A DNA stretch of 64,000 nt, from positions 3,286,001-3,350,000 of the forward strand of contig NZ_CP063458.1 in assembly GCF_015169395.1 (NCBI RefSeq). Direction: 5' to 3'. The position numbers and the translations under genes are program-made. Shown in pieces: positions 48,222-58,227 of this stretch; positions within the stretch are counted from its first letter, which is position 1; each line of letters starts with the position of its first letter. The DNA is from Humisphaera borealis. Lineage in GTDB: Bacteria > Planctomycetota > Phycisphaerae > Tepidisphaerales > Tepidisphaeraceae. The notes under the pieces are model-generated. The model was not told the DNA's origin. It saw only the letters and a list, made by a program, of their open reading frames with translations, and searched no databases.

Positions 48222-48509
48222 ATGGCCGAACGCAGAACACTGGTGGAAGGGCTCACACCAGCGGCGACGCCCACCGAACAGCAGTTTATGAGCGCCGCCA
48301 AGTCGAGCAACGGATACGAAGCACTGCGCAAAGCGACGACCGATGCATCGGGAGCCTCACTCAGCACTCGCATCCGGCCGGATTTCGTGGCGCTGCTGAA
48401 ACGGGCCAGCTTGGAACGCAAGCTCGACGGCATCGAGCCCAATAGCCTGCGGGACATTCTCGAAGACGCCATAGAACCTTGGCTCAAGGCACATGGATAT
48501 ATGAACTAA
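48222..48509 (+). CDS. Small ParA-partner protein
   Basis: A 95-residue protein 9 nt after parA. The N-terminal half is polar (MAERRTLVEGLTPAATPTEQQFMS). The C-terminal half has LSTRIRPDFVALLKRASLERKLDG and SLRDILEDAIEPWLKAHGY, a ribbon-helix-helix-like DNA-binding pattern as in centromere-binding partners of type Ib ParA. No sequence family is certain. It probably binds the repeats upstream of parA. Confidence 0.7.
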   Translation: MAERRTLVEGLTPAATPTEQQFMSAAKSSNGYEALRKATTDASGASLSTRIRPDFVALLKRASLERKLDGIEPNSLRDILEDAIEPWLKAHGYMN

Positions 48510-48844
48510 AGTTCCCACGCGACCGCGAAAACTGGGGGCCGCTAGTGCTTAGCCAGGCGAGACCGCAATCCAGTTGATCGGCTTCCCGCGGATCTCTCCA
48601 AATCTGTCGGGGCAAATTCCCGATTCGGTGCGTGTGGATTTCTGCACTGATCTCGGTCGTGGACCAAAGGCACCACGCCTGTTGCCGTCTGGGAAACGTC
48701 GCGTGTCGAATCTGATAATTTTTGTTCTCATGTGTTGACGTCTATGGCAGCTTCGGTAGCCTCTCCTTGCGTCGCAAGGGTGGCGATCAGCTGGAAGGCC
48801 GTCGCTCAGGGTTGGTGGGATCAATTCAATAAGGGCACATTCGC
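48510..48844. other. Intergenic region before the giant RHS gene
   Basis: About 335 nt with no credible gene. It marks a change in content from mobile-element genes to the surface-protein zone and is the approximate right edge proposed for the element. A minus-strand frame (48549-48893) lacks support. No att-like repeat of the tRNA end was seen. Confidence 0.45.
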
Positions 48845-51800
48845 ATGTCCATTCAATCGATTTCTCGTGCTTTTCGTCGGGGATTACGTTCAAAGTCAGA
48901 CGGCAATCCTCGCGAAACTGTCCGTCGCGCCGTCGCCTCGGCGATCGAACAGTTGGAGGGGCGTGTCCTTTTTACGACGGCGCCCGACGGCTACACCTTG
49001 TGGGATACAATCACCGTTGCGACGCCGCAGGGTTCTTCCGCACCGAGCCCTGTTGAATCGAGCGTCACCCTGACCAATGGCGAGAACTACAAGATCCGTG
49101 TGAGCGGCACCTTCACCTTGAGCAGCGGCTCAAGCCCGCCACGTGAAGCAGACGCAGAATATGGTCAACCCACCGGCGGCTCGTCGTCCTGGAATAACAC
49201 AAGCGGCGGTGGTTTCGATTGGGGTATGAAGTTCGGCATGGTGGGCGGATCTCTGGCGAAGCCAACTTCATGGGGTGAATACAGCTCTGCTCACGAATAC
49301 ACGCTCAACGTCACCGGCAGCAATGCCAAAATGCAGTTTCAATACCAGGATGACGTCTGGACGGACAACGCGGGCGCTTTGACTGTCGAGATTTTCAGGC
49401 CGGACTATAGTTCCGCTACATATGTACCTCCCATCCCCGCCTTTTCCATTCCCGGATGCCTTCCTTGTGAGAAGTGGACTCTTGGCGGCTCAGCCGGTCC
49501 GCTTTGCCCTCAGCCATCTATTGCAACTTCCGCAGGGGGCGTCCGGCTCGGTGACGGAGCTTATACGCACACATCGGTAGACATCTCGTCAGCCGGACTC
49601 GGTGAGGCATTCGGACGCGTAAGGACGGTTTCCAATGCCGTGGGTGCTGGGCAATCGGCCGACGGCAATGGAGTTTCGGATGCTCAGCAGCCGACACTTC
49701 GCCGGAATGAGGCCGGCGACATCGCGGTTGTCGATGCGGCTGGGGCTGCTCGACAGTTCATCCGAAGTGGAAGCACCTACTCACCCCGGTTCTTCTCGCA
49801 GGACAAGCTCGTATATGACGCGGGTGCCCTGAAGTTTTTGTTGACCGATTCGCTGGGCAACATCACCGAGTTCAATGACTTCTCGGAAGGATTCGGAAGC
49901 CGCTCTGGCGCTGTCACTCACTACACTGACGCCGCCGGCAATATCACGACGTTCTTCCCATACGTATACACCCAGATTGCCCGCAGCTTTGAAACCGGCG
50001 GCGACGAGGGTACCGAGCGGTTGCTGTACACCTATTCCGGAAGCCATGTTGAGTCCGTAACGCTCTCGCGCAGCCTCAATGCTGGTACTGAGCAGACGGT
50101 AGGATCGGTAACCTACACTTATTACGGTGACACCGACGCACTCCATGGTTCGAACGGCGATCTCAAGACAGCCGTAATTAAAGATGCAGACGGCAACACC
50201 GTCGAAACCAAGTATTACCGCTGGTGGAAATCCGGTGAGAATGGTGCTGGTCATCTCAAGATGGCCTTCGAGGGGCAGGACTTTGACCGCGCCGATGCGG
50301 CGATCTCCGGGGGTCTCTTGGCCGCGAGCGATATTGACGCAAAGTTGTACGCTTCGAGTTATCTGGAATACGACAGCAGTAGTCGAGTGACCTTTCAGCT
50401 AATTCAAGGATCCGGCTGCTCGTGTGCGGGCTCAAGCGGGCAAGGCCAGTTTTCTTACACTTACTCGGCCGACAGCGGGTTCTCCGACGCTCATAACAAC
50501 TGGAAGCGATATACGACTGTCTCGATGGAGGACGGCACCAAGCAGATTGCCTATACCAATGCTTACGGCCAGACTATCCTGGATATCACGGAAGCGTCCG
50601 ACGGGACAACTCGATGGGCAACCTACTATCGTTATGACAGTTCGGGACGGTTGATTCTCAAGGCAAATCCCTCTGCGGTCGCGCTTCCGACAACGCTTTC
50701 CAGCATGCACGGGTACGCCGACCTGGTGAATTTCTCTTCCTCTACCTACCTGCAATCGAGTTCCGGGCTGATCGAAACCTGGAGCTACTATGGCAGTGAA
50801 ACCACCGGCATTGATGAAGACACCGATGGCGGCGCGGTGGGTTACCTCAACGAAACCCACGTTCAGAGAGGCACCAGCGGCACGCCCGTTCTCCAAGCTA
50901 AGGCTACCTACTTCAAGCGAGCAACGGCCGGGGCCACTACATTTCCCACCGCTTCCACAGCAGTGTACGAGGAAACAGACGGTAGCGGCAGTCGCCGCAC
51001 CGACTACAGCTATACCTTTGAAACCGGTTCCACGCACATCGCGAGGATGGACGTTAAGCGGCCCGAGGTGACGGACCTCCGTAACGGCCCGGGCAGCTCC
51101 ATCCGCGACATCAGCACGAGCGTCTTCGATGCTCTCGGCCGCACAGTCTGGTCCAAGGATGCTCGGGGTGCGATTTCCTACACCGAATACGACGCACTCA
51201 CGGGCGCGGTTGTCAAGTCCATTTCCGACGTCGACTTATCCAAAACCGTCGACTTCGACTCGACTTATCTGCCCGGCGGCTGGTCTACGCCCAGCGGCGG
51301 TGGCTTGCACCTGATCACCACCATGGAGGTCGATGTTTACGGCGATGTCACCTCGGTAACCGATCCCCGCCGCAACGCGGACATTAGCGACGGTAGCAAG
51401 TCGTACATCGTTCGACTCCGTGACGACAAAGAGGTTTGGTCATTCCCCGACTGGCACGCGGTCGGCGGGGGCAATTATGACACGACCGGGCCGGTCACAG
51501 TCACCCGGGAGAATTGGGCTGCGGGCTATACTGAAACTCTCAGTTTCGACCTTGCTCCCGTCGCCAACGCCGTACCGACCGGCAACTACACCATCACCGG
51601 CGCAGACGTTCTGTCGCTGTCACGCAGCAACCTCAGCCTTTCGCGTCAAGTGCTCAGTACGGATATCTATTTTTCGATGAGCGGGCTGACGGGCTACACC
51701 GACAGTCAGCTCCGCGTCGCCAATCTTGGGACCGAAGGCGTCAATTTCCACCGCACGCAATACGATTACAACAAGCGCGGAACGGTCCAGAAGACGACCT

Positions 51801-54800
51801 CGCCGACTGGCACTATCTACCGTACGGTGTTCGACGCCCTGCAGCGCCCCGTCAGCAGTTGGATCGGCCTTGACGACACGCCCACTACCGGAACCTACTG
51901 GTCGCTGACAAATACCGGTGGCACCGATCTGGTACAGGTCAGCGCAAATGAGTACGACGACGGCGGCATCGGCGACTCCAATCTTACGAAAGTGACACAG
52001 TACCCGAGCGGTGCGGGCAGTCCGTCCGACGCGCGTGTCAGCCAAAACTACTTTGATTGGCGCGACCGTCTGGTTGTTTCACGTACCGGCGTGACGAGTT
52101 CAGCCCTCGCGGAGTTCATCAGCTTTAATGAACTTAACAATCTGGGTGAAATCGAAGAGACACTTGTCTATGACGGCAATGAAGGGGGCGGCGTAACGAT
52201 CACTTATACCAGCGGCGTGCCGGACGAGCCCGCAGACCCCAACAGCGGCACAAGCGATCACGAGCTTCTCAGATCCCGGTCGACACAGGAGTATGATCAG
52301 CAGGGTCGCGTCTTCCGTTCCAAGACCTACAGCGTGACTGCGTCAACAGGCGCCATATCTTCGGCCGCACTAACCAGTAACGTCTGGTACGACGCCAATG
52401 GAAACGTCATTGCGTCCGCCCAGCCTGGCGGACTTCAAAGCAAGTCGTCGTTCGATTTCGCTGGTCGCACGACGCTCAATTCCGTTACCGACGGCGGCGG
52501 CGATTCCACCTACGCCGACGCCAGCACGAGAACCGGCGACAAGGTGCTGGAGCAAGCATCGTACGAATACGACGCCAACGGCAACGTCGTCCTCACCACT
52601 GCCAAGCAGCGGTTCCACGACGAAACAGGCACAGGCGATCTGGGTACTGCTACCACCGGCAACAAGGCCCGCGTGAGCTACGTGGCAGGATACTTCGATA
52701 CGCTCGATCGCCAGACCGATGTCGTCGACGTTGGCACGAACGGCGGCGTTGCCTACGGCAACCCGTTATCTGGGCCAGCGGTCGGGAATGCCAACTTCGA
52801 AACGCCCAATCTCGGCGACTACAATTTTCAGTATGAACCGTCGAGCGCTTCGTGGATATTTGGTCCCGGGGCCGGAGTCGCGGGCAACTACAGCGGCTTT
52901 ACTGGTGCCAACCCCGTTGCCCCCCAAGGCGACCAGGTTGGCTTCCTCCAAACCACTGGGACGATGACTCAATCAACGTCCTGGCAGGCGGGAACCTACG
53001 TCATCCAGTTCAAGGCTGCCCAGCGAACCAGCAACTCGCAGAACTTCGAAGTACGGATCGATAGCAACGTCGTCGGCACGTTCACGCCGACCTCCTCTTC
53101 TTACGGGCACTACGCAACAGCCCAGTTCGACGTTACCGCCGGCTCTCATACAATCGAGTTCCGCGGCATCAACACCGTCGGCGGGGACAACACCGCCTTC
53201 GTGGACGATATTCAGGTTGTTCCCGTCATTGCCACTCGCTCGGATACCCGGCTAGTAACCAGTTACACTTACGATGCCGCCGGTCGGCTGCAGGAAGTTT
53301 CAGACCCGAAGAGCATCGAAACACGTTACGCGTACGACCTCGCGGGGCGGACGGTCAGCGTTACAGAAAACTATGTCAATGGGTCGCCAAGCGATACCGA
53401 CGACCGCATTACCCGCAACACTTACGACGGCAACAATAATGTGCTGACCATGACGGCCGACCTGTCCGGTACCGATCAAGTCACGCAGTACGTTTATGGC
53501 ATCACGATCGCTGGTGGCAACATCGTAAACTCTAACGATGTGTTGAAAGAGGTCCGCTATCCCGATGCGACAACCGGTGCCGCCAGCACCTCGGCGTCCG
53601 ATAAGGAGCAGTACACCTACAACGCGCTAGGCGAAACCAAAACGTTAACCGACCAGAACGGCAATGTTCACACGTACACCCGTGATGTCTTGGGCCGACT
53701 TACCAGCGACGAAGTGACCACGCTTGGTACGGGTGTCGACGGCTCGGTTCGCCGGCAGGAAGTACGCTACAACACGCAGGGACTGGCCGATCAGTTTACG
53801 CAACGTGGCATCACACAATCCGTAAGCAGCCTGACGCGTAGCGGTACGACCGCAACCGCGACGATTACCGCGCACGGCTATGCTGTTGGAGATACGGTTG
53901 TAGTCGCCGGCGCCAATCAGTCCCAGTACAACGGCACGTTTGTCATTCTCACCGTTCCCACCGCCAATACCTTCACGTACACGATGGCCAGCGATCCCGG
54001 CGCATCCGGCACCGGCACCATCACCGCTCGCCGCCTCGTCAACCAGGTCCAGCGCGAGTTCAACGGCCTGGGCCAGATGAAGACCGAATACCAGCAGACG
54101 AACGGCGCGGTGAACACTAGCTCAACCCCGAAGGTACAATATGCGTACACGGAGATGGCCTCTTCGGCCAACCACAGCCGGCTTAAGTCGATGACGTACC
54201 CCAACGGCCGCATTGTCCGCTACGAGTACACGTCGGGGCTCGATGCCGACATCAGCCGCGTCAGCTTCCTCGCCGACGACAGTAGCGGCTCGGTGGGGAC
54301 GCACGTCGAGGAATACAGCTACCTCGGTCTCTCAACGATCGTCGAACGCAATCACCCCGAACCCAGTCTCAACCTCACCTACGTCGCTATCAGCGGCACG
54401 GGAGACGCGGGCGACAAGTACGTCGGCCTTGATCGGTTCGGCCGTGTTGCTGACCACCGATGGGTGGATCAGCGGGTGACTCCAGTGACCGGCACTGCCG
54501 ACAGCGGCACCACCACCACTTTGGTCGATTCGCCCCTCAGCAGCAGTAGCGACACCTACATCGGTTACACGCTGACGATCACCGGCGGCACGGGTGCCGG
54601 TCAAACCGCGACCGTGACCGGGTATAACGGCTCGACTAAGACGCTTTCGTTCTCGACGCTGTCCACGGCTCCCAACAGCACATCCACCTACACGCTGACT
54701 TATAATCGCGATGTCGACCGGTTCCGGTACGCCTACGACCGCGACTCCAACCGCACGACACGCGAGTGGGATAGCTATCAGATGCCGTCCACCGTCAACT

Positions 54801-57604
54801 TCGACGAGGCCTACTCCTACGACGACTTCAACCGCCTGACCAAGGCGAACCGGGGCAATGTCGTCAGCGGAACGATCTCGGATGCCAACTCGAACTGGAG
54901 TCAGAGGTGGGACGGCTCATCAGTCAGTCCGCCCAGCCCGCCCGCGGTGAGCGGATATGATGCACTGGGCAACTGGAAAGGGGTCTATACCGACACAGAC
55001 GGAAGCGGCGGCACCGCGGCGACCGTGCAAACGCGGACACACAACAGCCAGAATCAGTTGACGGCGGTCTCCGGGGCCACGACACCGACGTATGACGACG
55101 CTGGCAGCATGACCAAGGACGAGTCTGGCATCCAGTACACTTACGACGCATGGGGCAGGACGATTAAGGTTAAGACTAGCGGCGGGACCGACAAGGTCAT
55201 CTACACCCTTGACCCGTTGGGCCGGCGAGTGGCCCAGGACGTCACCGCGTCCGGCGTAGGCGGTGACACGCAGTATTACTACTCAAGCAACTGGCAGGTG
55301 CTCGAAGAACGTGAGTCCAATGGTTCAGGTTATGTCGCCAAGTTCCAGAACGTCTGGGGCCTAGCGTACATCGACCAACTGGCGATGCGCGACACACTCG
55401 ACGCCAATACTGCTGGTATTCTGGACACCACCTTCAGCAATGATGGCAAATACACCCACTCGCTGCCCGGTACGAACGACTTCGTCCGATTCGTCACCCA
55501 ATCGGACGGAAAGATCGTCGCCGTCGGCGATTCCGGAAATGATCTCATCGTCGCCCGCTTCAACGACGACGGCACCCTGGACAACACCTTCGACGGCCCT
55601 AGCGGCAGCGGCAACGGGATCTTCACCATCAATGTCGGCACCGTCGACCAGGCGCATGGCCTAGCCGTGCAGTCCGACGGCAAGGTCGTCATCGTCGGCT
55701 ACGTCGACGCCGACATCCTCATGATGCGCCTCAATGCCGATGGCACCTACGACACCACGTTCGACGGCCCGGGTGGGTCCGGCAACGGCAAGTTCACCAT
55801 TAATATCAGCGGCACAGACAGCGCGCGGGACGTGGAGATCCAGTCGGATGGCAAGATTGTTATCGCCGGCACAAGCGGAGGCAACTTTCTGGTCGGACGG
55901 TTCAATACCACCGGAACGTGGGACACCGGTTATGACACCGACGGCCGCCAGACGGTGGACTTCGGGGGAACGGATCGTGGGTTCGAAATGTCACTCGACC
56001 ACGACGGCAAGGCGGTGGTGGTCGGCGAGACGACGGCCGGCACCGGCGGCGACATCGCGATCATCCGCATGACGACGGCCGGAGCGTTAGATACGAGCTT
56101 CGACGGCGACGGCAAGAAAACCATCAGCCTGACCGCGGGTCAGGACAGCAGCCGGGCCTTGGCGATCGACCGACAGAACCGGATCGTGCTCGCCGGATCG
56201 GGCGGGACGGACTTCGACGTGTTCCGGTTGAACCCCAACGGCAGCGCCGACAACAGCTTTGACGGAGACGGCCAGGCGACGATCGACATCAGCTCGACGG
56301 ATGTCGCCAATGACCTGGTGATCGACAGCTACGGCCGGATTGTGGTCGCCGGGTCCTCGGGAAGCGGCGCGGACTTCGCGGTCATTCGGCTTAAATCTTC
56401 CGACGGCTCGTTGGACGCCACCTTCGACGGCGACGGGAGGCGAGCGGTGGATTTCGGCAGCGGCAGTGAGAACGCCCAGGGATTGGTCATCGATCCCTTC
56501 GGCCGGATCGTACTGGCCGGGACGAGCAACCAGGACGTGGCGGTGGCGCGACTCAGCGGCGGCGGAGCGCGGCACTACATCGTCCAGGACGCCAACTACA
56601 ACGTGACGGCAGTGGTGGAAGCCAGCGCGACGGTCGCCGACCGGTATCAGTACAGTCCTTATGGAACCTACACGGCTTTGAATGCGGATTTCAGCGCTGA
56701 CTCGAATAATTTCGGGGAGATTTACCAGGCGTTCTACTTCCAAGGCCTGCGGTTCGATGGAAACAGCGGAAACCTCCATGCCCGTAACCGCGATTACCGG
56801 GCGAGCTTGGGGCGGTGGACGCAGAATGACCCGGCGGGATATGTGAACTCATTCAACACCTATGAGCTAAGTAAATCGTCGCCGGTAGTGCTATTGGATC
56901 CGTTCGGCCTCCAGACGCAAGGAGCTCCCACGGGACCCAATCGCGCGCAGGCTATACTTAATTCTCTAGAGCCCGCGCCAGGAGGCGCCGCAGGCGGCCC
57001 GCTGTATCCGCTTGTCGCGGACCGTGGAACATTTACGATTAACTACGGAAGAGATGATTCCGAGACAAAGTCATCCATGCAAATCTTCTTTACGCCCTCG
57101 AAAGACGTCAAAGACGGATGCCTTTGCGATGAGATTAGCTTCGTGCAATACCTTAAAGAGTCGTGGAACTCATTTCCAGGAATGTTCGTTCAAGATACCA
57201 AAACTTGGACCTTAGATGGTGCCGACCCCTACGGCGTTGTTGGCGAGACGAGCTTTCCTTGGATTCGCGACAAGCCCGGATCGATTAATGCGGAAATGCG
57301 AGATGGCCCGGGGCTCGCGTTCGATTTTCTCTGGTCTACGCGGTCCCTGAAGCAAACTTTTAGGACTTCTGCGATCTGCCGTAAGGGAAAGGAAGCGGGA
57401 AAATCTTACGGAACAATTATGTGGTCACATGACTTTACTTGGGGAGGTGACTCCGGAGCCAAAGTCGTGCGGAAAGTGTGGTATGAAGCGGATGGAGTGG
57501 CACAGCCAGACACTAAGTCTGGTAAATTGAACGATTCTGGTGTTTCTTTCAAGGCTCAGAACGTTCGACCAGTAGCAAATATCACTACTAATACAGACCC
57601 GTAA
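48845..57604 (+). CDS. Giant RHS/YD-repeat surface protein with delta-60 and other inserted modules
   Basis: A 2,919-residue protein. The N-terminus holds IEQLEGRVLFT, a planctomycete LE-x-R-x-L export-type motif, then a beta domain. YD/RHS repeats fill most of the rest (such as YDSSGRL, YDAAGRLQEVSDP, YAYDLAGRTVS). Inserted modules: a carbohydrate-binding-like beta sandwich (about 1312-1460); a phage-fibre-like unit (about 1657-1732, GTTATATITAHGYAVGD); a second such unit (about 1879-1957); and delta-60 repeats (about 2191-2570, DTTFDGDGK and QSDGKIVIAG). The RHS core ends SLGRWTQNDPAGYVNSFNTYELSKSSPVVLLDPFGL at residue 2689. A 230-residue tip follows, lower in GC, with several Cys and no known toxin motif. 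Confidence 0.93.
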   Translation: MSIQSISRAFRRGLRSKSDGNPRETVRRAVASAIEQLEGRVLFTTAPDGYTLWDTITVATPQGSSAPSPVESSVTLTNGENYKIRVSGTFTLSSGSSPPREADAEYGQPTGGSSSWNNTSGGGFDWGMKFGMVGGSLAKPTSWGEYSSAHEYTLNVTGSNAKMQFQYQDDVWTDNAGALTVEIFRPDYSSATYVPPIPAFSIPGCLPCEKWTLGGSAGPLCPQPSIATSAGGVRLGDGAYTHTSVDISSAGLGEAFGRVRTVSNAVGAGQSADGNGVSDAQQPTLRRNEAGDIAVVDAAGAARQFIRSGSTYSPRFFSQDKLVYDAGALKFLLTDSLGNITEFNDFSEGFGSRSGAVTHYTDAAGNITTFFPYVYTQIARSFETGGDEGTERLLYTYSGSHVESVTLSRSLNAGTEQTVGSVTYTYYGDTDALHGSNGDLKTAVIKDADGNTVETKYYRWWKSGENGAGHLKMAFEGQDFDRADAAISGGLLAASDIDAKLYASSYLEYDSSSRVTFQLIQGSGCSCAGSSGQGQFSYTYSADSGFSDAHNNWKRYTTVSMEDGTKQIAYTNAYGQTILDITEASDGTTRWATYYRYDSSGRLILKANPSAVALPTTLSSMHGYADLVNFSSSTYLQSSSGLIETWSYYGSETTGIDEDTDGGAVGYLNETHVQRGTSGTPVLQAKATYFKRATAGATTFPTASTAVYEETDGSGSRRTDYSYTFETGSTHIARMDVKRPEVTDLRNGPGSSIRDISTSVFDALGRTVWSKDARGAISYTEYDALTGAVVKSISDVDLSKTVDFDSTYLPGGWSTPSGGGLHLITTMEVDVYGDVTSVTDPRRNADISDGSKSYIVRLRDDKEVWSFPDWHAVGGGNYDTTGPVTVTRENWAAGYTETLSFDLAPVANAVPTGNYTITGADVLSLSRSNLSLSRQVLSTDIYFSMSGLTGYTDSQLRVANLGTEGVNFHRTQYDYNKRGTVQKTTSPTGTIYRTVFDALQRPVSSWIGLDDTPTTGTYWSLTNTGGTDLVQVSANEYDDGGIGDSNLTKVTQYPSGAGSPSDARVSQNYFDWRDRLVVSRTGVTSSALAEFISFNELNNLGEIEETLVYDGNEGGGVTITYTSGVPDEPADPNSGTSDHELLRSRSTQEYDQQGRVFRSKTYSVTASTGAISSAALTSNVWYDANGNVIASAQPGGLQSKSSFDFAGRTTLNSVTDGGGDSTYADASTRTGDKVLEQASYEYDANGNVVLTTAKQRFHDETGTGDLGTATTGNKARVSYVAGYFDTLDRQTDVVDVGTNGGVAYGNPLSGPAVGNANFETPNLGDYNFQYEPSSASWIFGPGAGVAGNYSGFTGANPVAPQGDQVGFLQTTGTMTQSTSWQAGTYVIQFKAAQRTSNSQNFEVRIDSNVVGTFTPTSSSYGHYATAQFDVTAGSHTIEFRGINTVGGDNTAFVDDIQVVPVIATRSDTRLVTSYTYDAAGRLQEVSDPKSIETRYAYDLAGRTVSVTENYVNGSPSDTDDRITRNTYDGNNNVLTMTADLSGTDQVTQYVYGITIAGGNIVNSNDVLKEVRYPDATTGAASTSASDKEQYTYNALGETKTLTDQNGNVHTYTRDVLGRLTSDEVTTLGTGVDGSVRRQEVRYNTQGLADQFTQRGITQSVSSLTRSGTTATATITAHGYAVGDTVVVAGANQSQYNGTFVILTVPTANTFTYTMASDPGASGTGTITARRLVNQVQREFNGLGQMKTEYQQTNGAVNTSSTPKVQYAYTEMASSANHSRLKSMTYPNGRIVRYEYTSGLDADISRVSFLADDSSGSVGTHVEEYSYLGLSTIVERNHPEPSLNLTYVAISGTGDAGDKYVGLDRFGRVADHRWVDQRVTPVTGTADSGTTTTLVDSPLSSSSDTYIGYTLTITGGTGAGQTATVTGYNGSTKTLSFSTLSTAPNSTSTYTLTYNRDVDRFRYAYDRDSNRTTREWDSYQMPSTVNFDEAYSYDDFNRLTKANRGNVVSGTISDANSNWSQRWDGSSVSPPSPPAVSGYDALGNWKGVYTDTDGSGGTAATVQTRTHNSQNQLTAVSGATTPTYDDAGSMTKDESGIQYTYDAWGRTIKVKTSGGTDKVIYTLDPLGRRVAQDVTASGVGGDTQYYYSSNWQVLEERESNGSGYVAKFQNVWGLAYIDQLAMRDTLDANTAGILDTTFSNDGKYTHSLPGTNDFVRFVTQSDGKIVAVGDSGNDLIVARFNDDGTLDNTFDGPSGSGNGIFTINVGTVDQAHGLAVQSDGKVVIVGYVDADILMMRLNADGTYDTTFDGPGGSGNGKFTINISGTDSARDVEIQSDGKIVIAGTSGGNFLVGRFNTTGTWDTGYDTDGRQTVDFGGTDRGFEMSLDHDGKAVVVGETTAGTGGDIAIIRMTTAGALDTSFDGDGKKTISLTAGQDSSRALAIDRQNRIVLAGSGGTDFDVFRLNPNGSADNSFDGDGQATIDISSTDVANDLVIDSYGRIVVAGSSGSGADFAVIRLKSSDGSLDATFDGDGRRAVDFGSGSENAQGLVIDPFGRIVLAGTSNQDVAVARLSGGGARHYIVQDANYNVTAVVEASATVADRYQYSPYGTYTALNADFSADSNNFGEIYQAFYFQGLRFDGNSGNLHARNRDYRASLGRWTQNDPAGYVNSFNTYELSKSSPVVLLDPFGLQTQGAPTGPNRAQAILNSLEPAPGGAAGGPLYPLVADRGTFTINYGRDDSETKSSMQIFFTPSKDVKDGCLCDEISFVQYLKESWNSFPGMFVQDTKTWTLDGADPYGVVGETSFPWIRDKPGSINAEMRDGPGLAFDFLWSTRSLKQTFRTSAICRKGKEAGKSYGTIMWSHDFTWGGDSGAKVVRKVWYEADGVAQPDTKSGKLNDSGVSFKAQNVRPVANITTNTDP

Positions 57605-57628
57605 TACTTTACCATGCGGGAGACATAG

Positions 57629-58099
57629 ATGCGGGCGGCACCATGGCGATCCTCTAGAAATGACGCTGTTGTAGCAATTTCGATTGCTTCAGTTTTCACT
57701 TCGTTCGCGCTATTGTATAGCGCAACCGCTTTCCTACTTTGGCCTTTGGACATGTTTCCGTCTTGGGCTCAGTTGGCAACATTTCGTCTAATACGAATTC
57801 TTCAATCACCGGCTCTTGAATTGTCCGTTGTAAATTTTTTCGTTGCGACTATATGTCCATTTCTCTACCGTGCTAGACGGACTCTCTTTTATGCCGGAAT
57901 TGCGCTCTCAATGATGGCGATTTCCATTACCTATTATGCGCATATACAGCGAGTCAATCACTTACCTGTATATCAACGCAATCAAAGCCAAACTCAACAG
58001 GCCTGCTCGCCCTCAACCTTCGCTGGTTGCAACAAACTTGCAGGAGTCCGGGAAGACAAAAACTCCGCCATATGCTTAAGCACAGTTTTTGCCGCGTAA
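57629..58099 (+). CDS. Small multi-pass membrane protein after the RHS tip
   Basis: A 156-residue protein from the ATG at 57629, GGGAG six nucleotides upstream and 25 nt after the RHS stop. Three or four hydrophobic segments: AVVAISIASVFTSFALLYSA, FLLWPLDMF, LSVVNFFVATICPFLY and LFYAGIALSMMAISITYY. GC content is low, like the RHS tip. By position it is a candidate immunity protein for the tip. Its last ~30 residues (from about 58000) run into sequence that abuts transposon remnants, so the true C-terminus may have been altered. Confidence 0.6.
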   Translation: MRAAPWRSSRNDAVVAISIASVFTSFALLYSATAFLLWPLDMFPSWAQLATFRLIRILQSPALELSVVNFFVATICPFLYRARRTLFYAGIALSMMAISITYYAHIQRVNHLPVYQRNQSQTQQACSPSTFAGCNKLAGVREDKNSAICLSTVFAA

Positions 58100-58227
58100 C
58101 GGCGAGTGTTCGTCGGGCACTCGGTCGCCAATTTTGGTCGGTTGTAGCGGATCGCAAGACAGGTTCGAGGCGGACGTTTCGACATCGACGCATCCACGCT
58201 CGCTGACGGGCGCGGTGGCGGTGTTGA

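Larger units (their letters stand above)
20189..48509. mobile_element. tRNA-associated integrative/mobilizable element (limits approximate)
   Basis: From the integrase to the ParA/partner pair, gene content is that of an integrative mobilizable or conjugative element: tyrosine integrase and HTH excisionase-like gene, VirD4/TraD-like coupling ATPase, MobF relaxase-helicase, RepL-like replication protein, ParA and ParB-type proteins, ArdC, DNA methyltransferase, toxin-antitoxin genes and many small uncharacterised proteins. No VirB4-like ATPase or pilus genes are visible, so it may be mobilized by another element or be incomplete. The right limit is a guess: no direct repeat of the tRNA end was found by eye, and an RHS/transglutaminase islet interrupts it at 39.2-41.5 kb. 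Confidence 0.65.

Noticed and set aside
48549-48893. Minus-strand 114-codon frame before the RHS gene
   Set aside because: No ribosome binding site, no motif, and it overlaps the RHS start.
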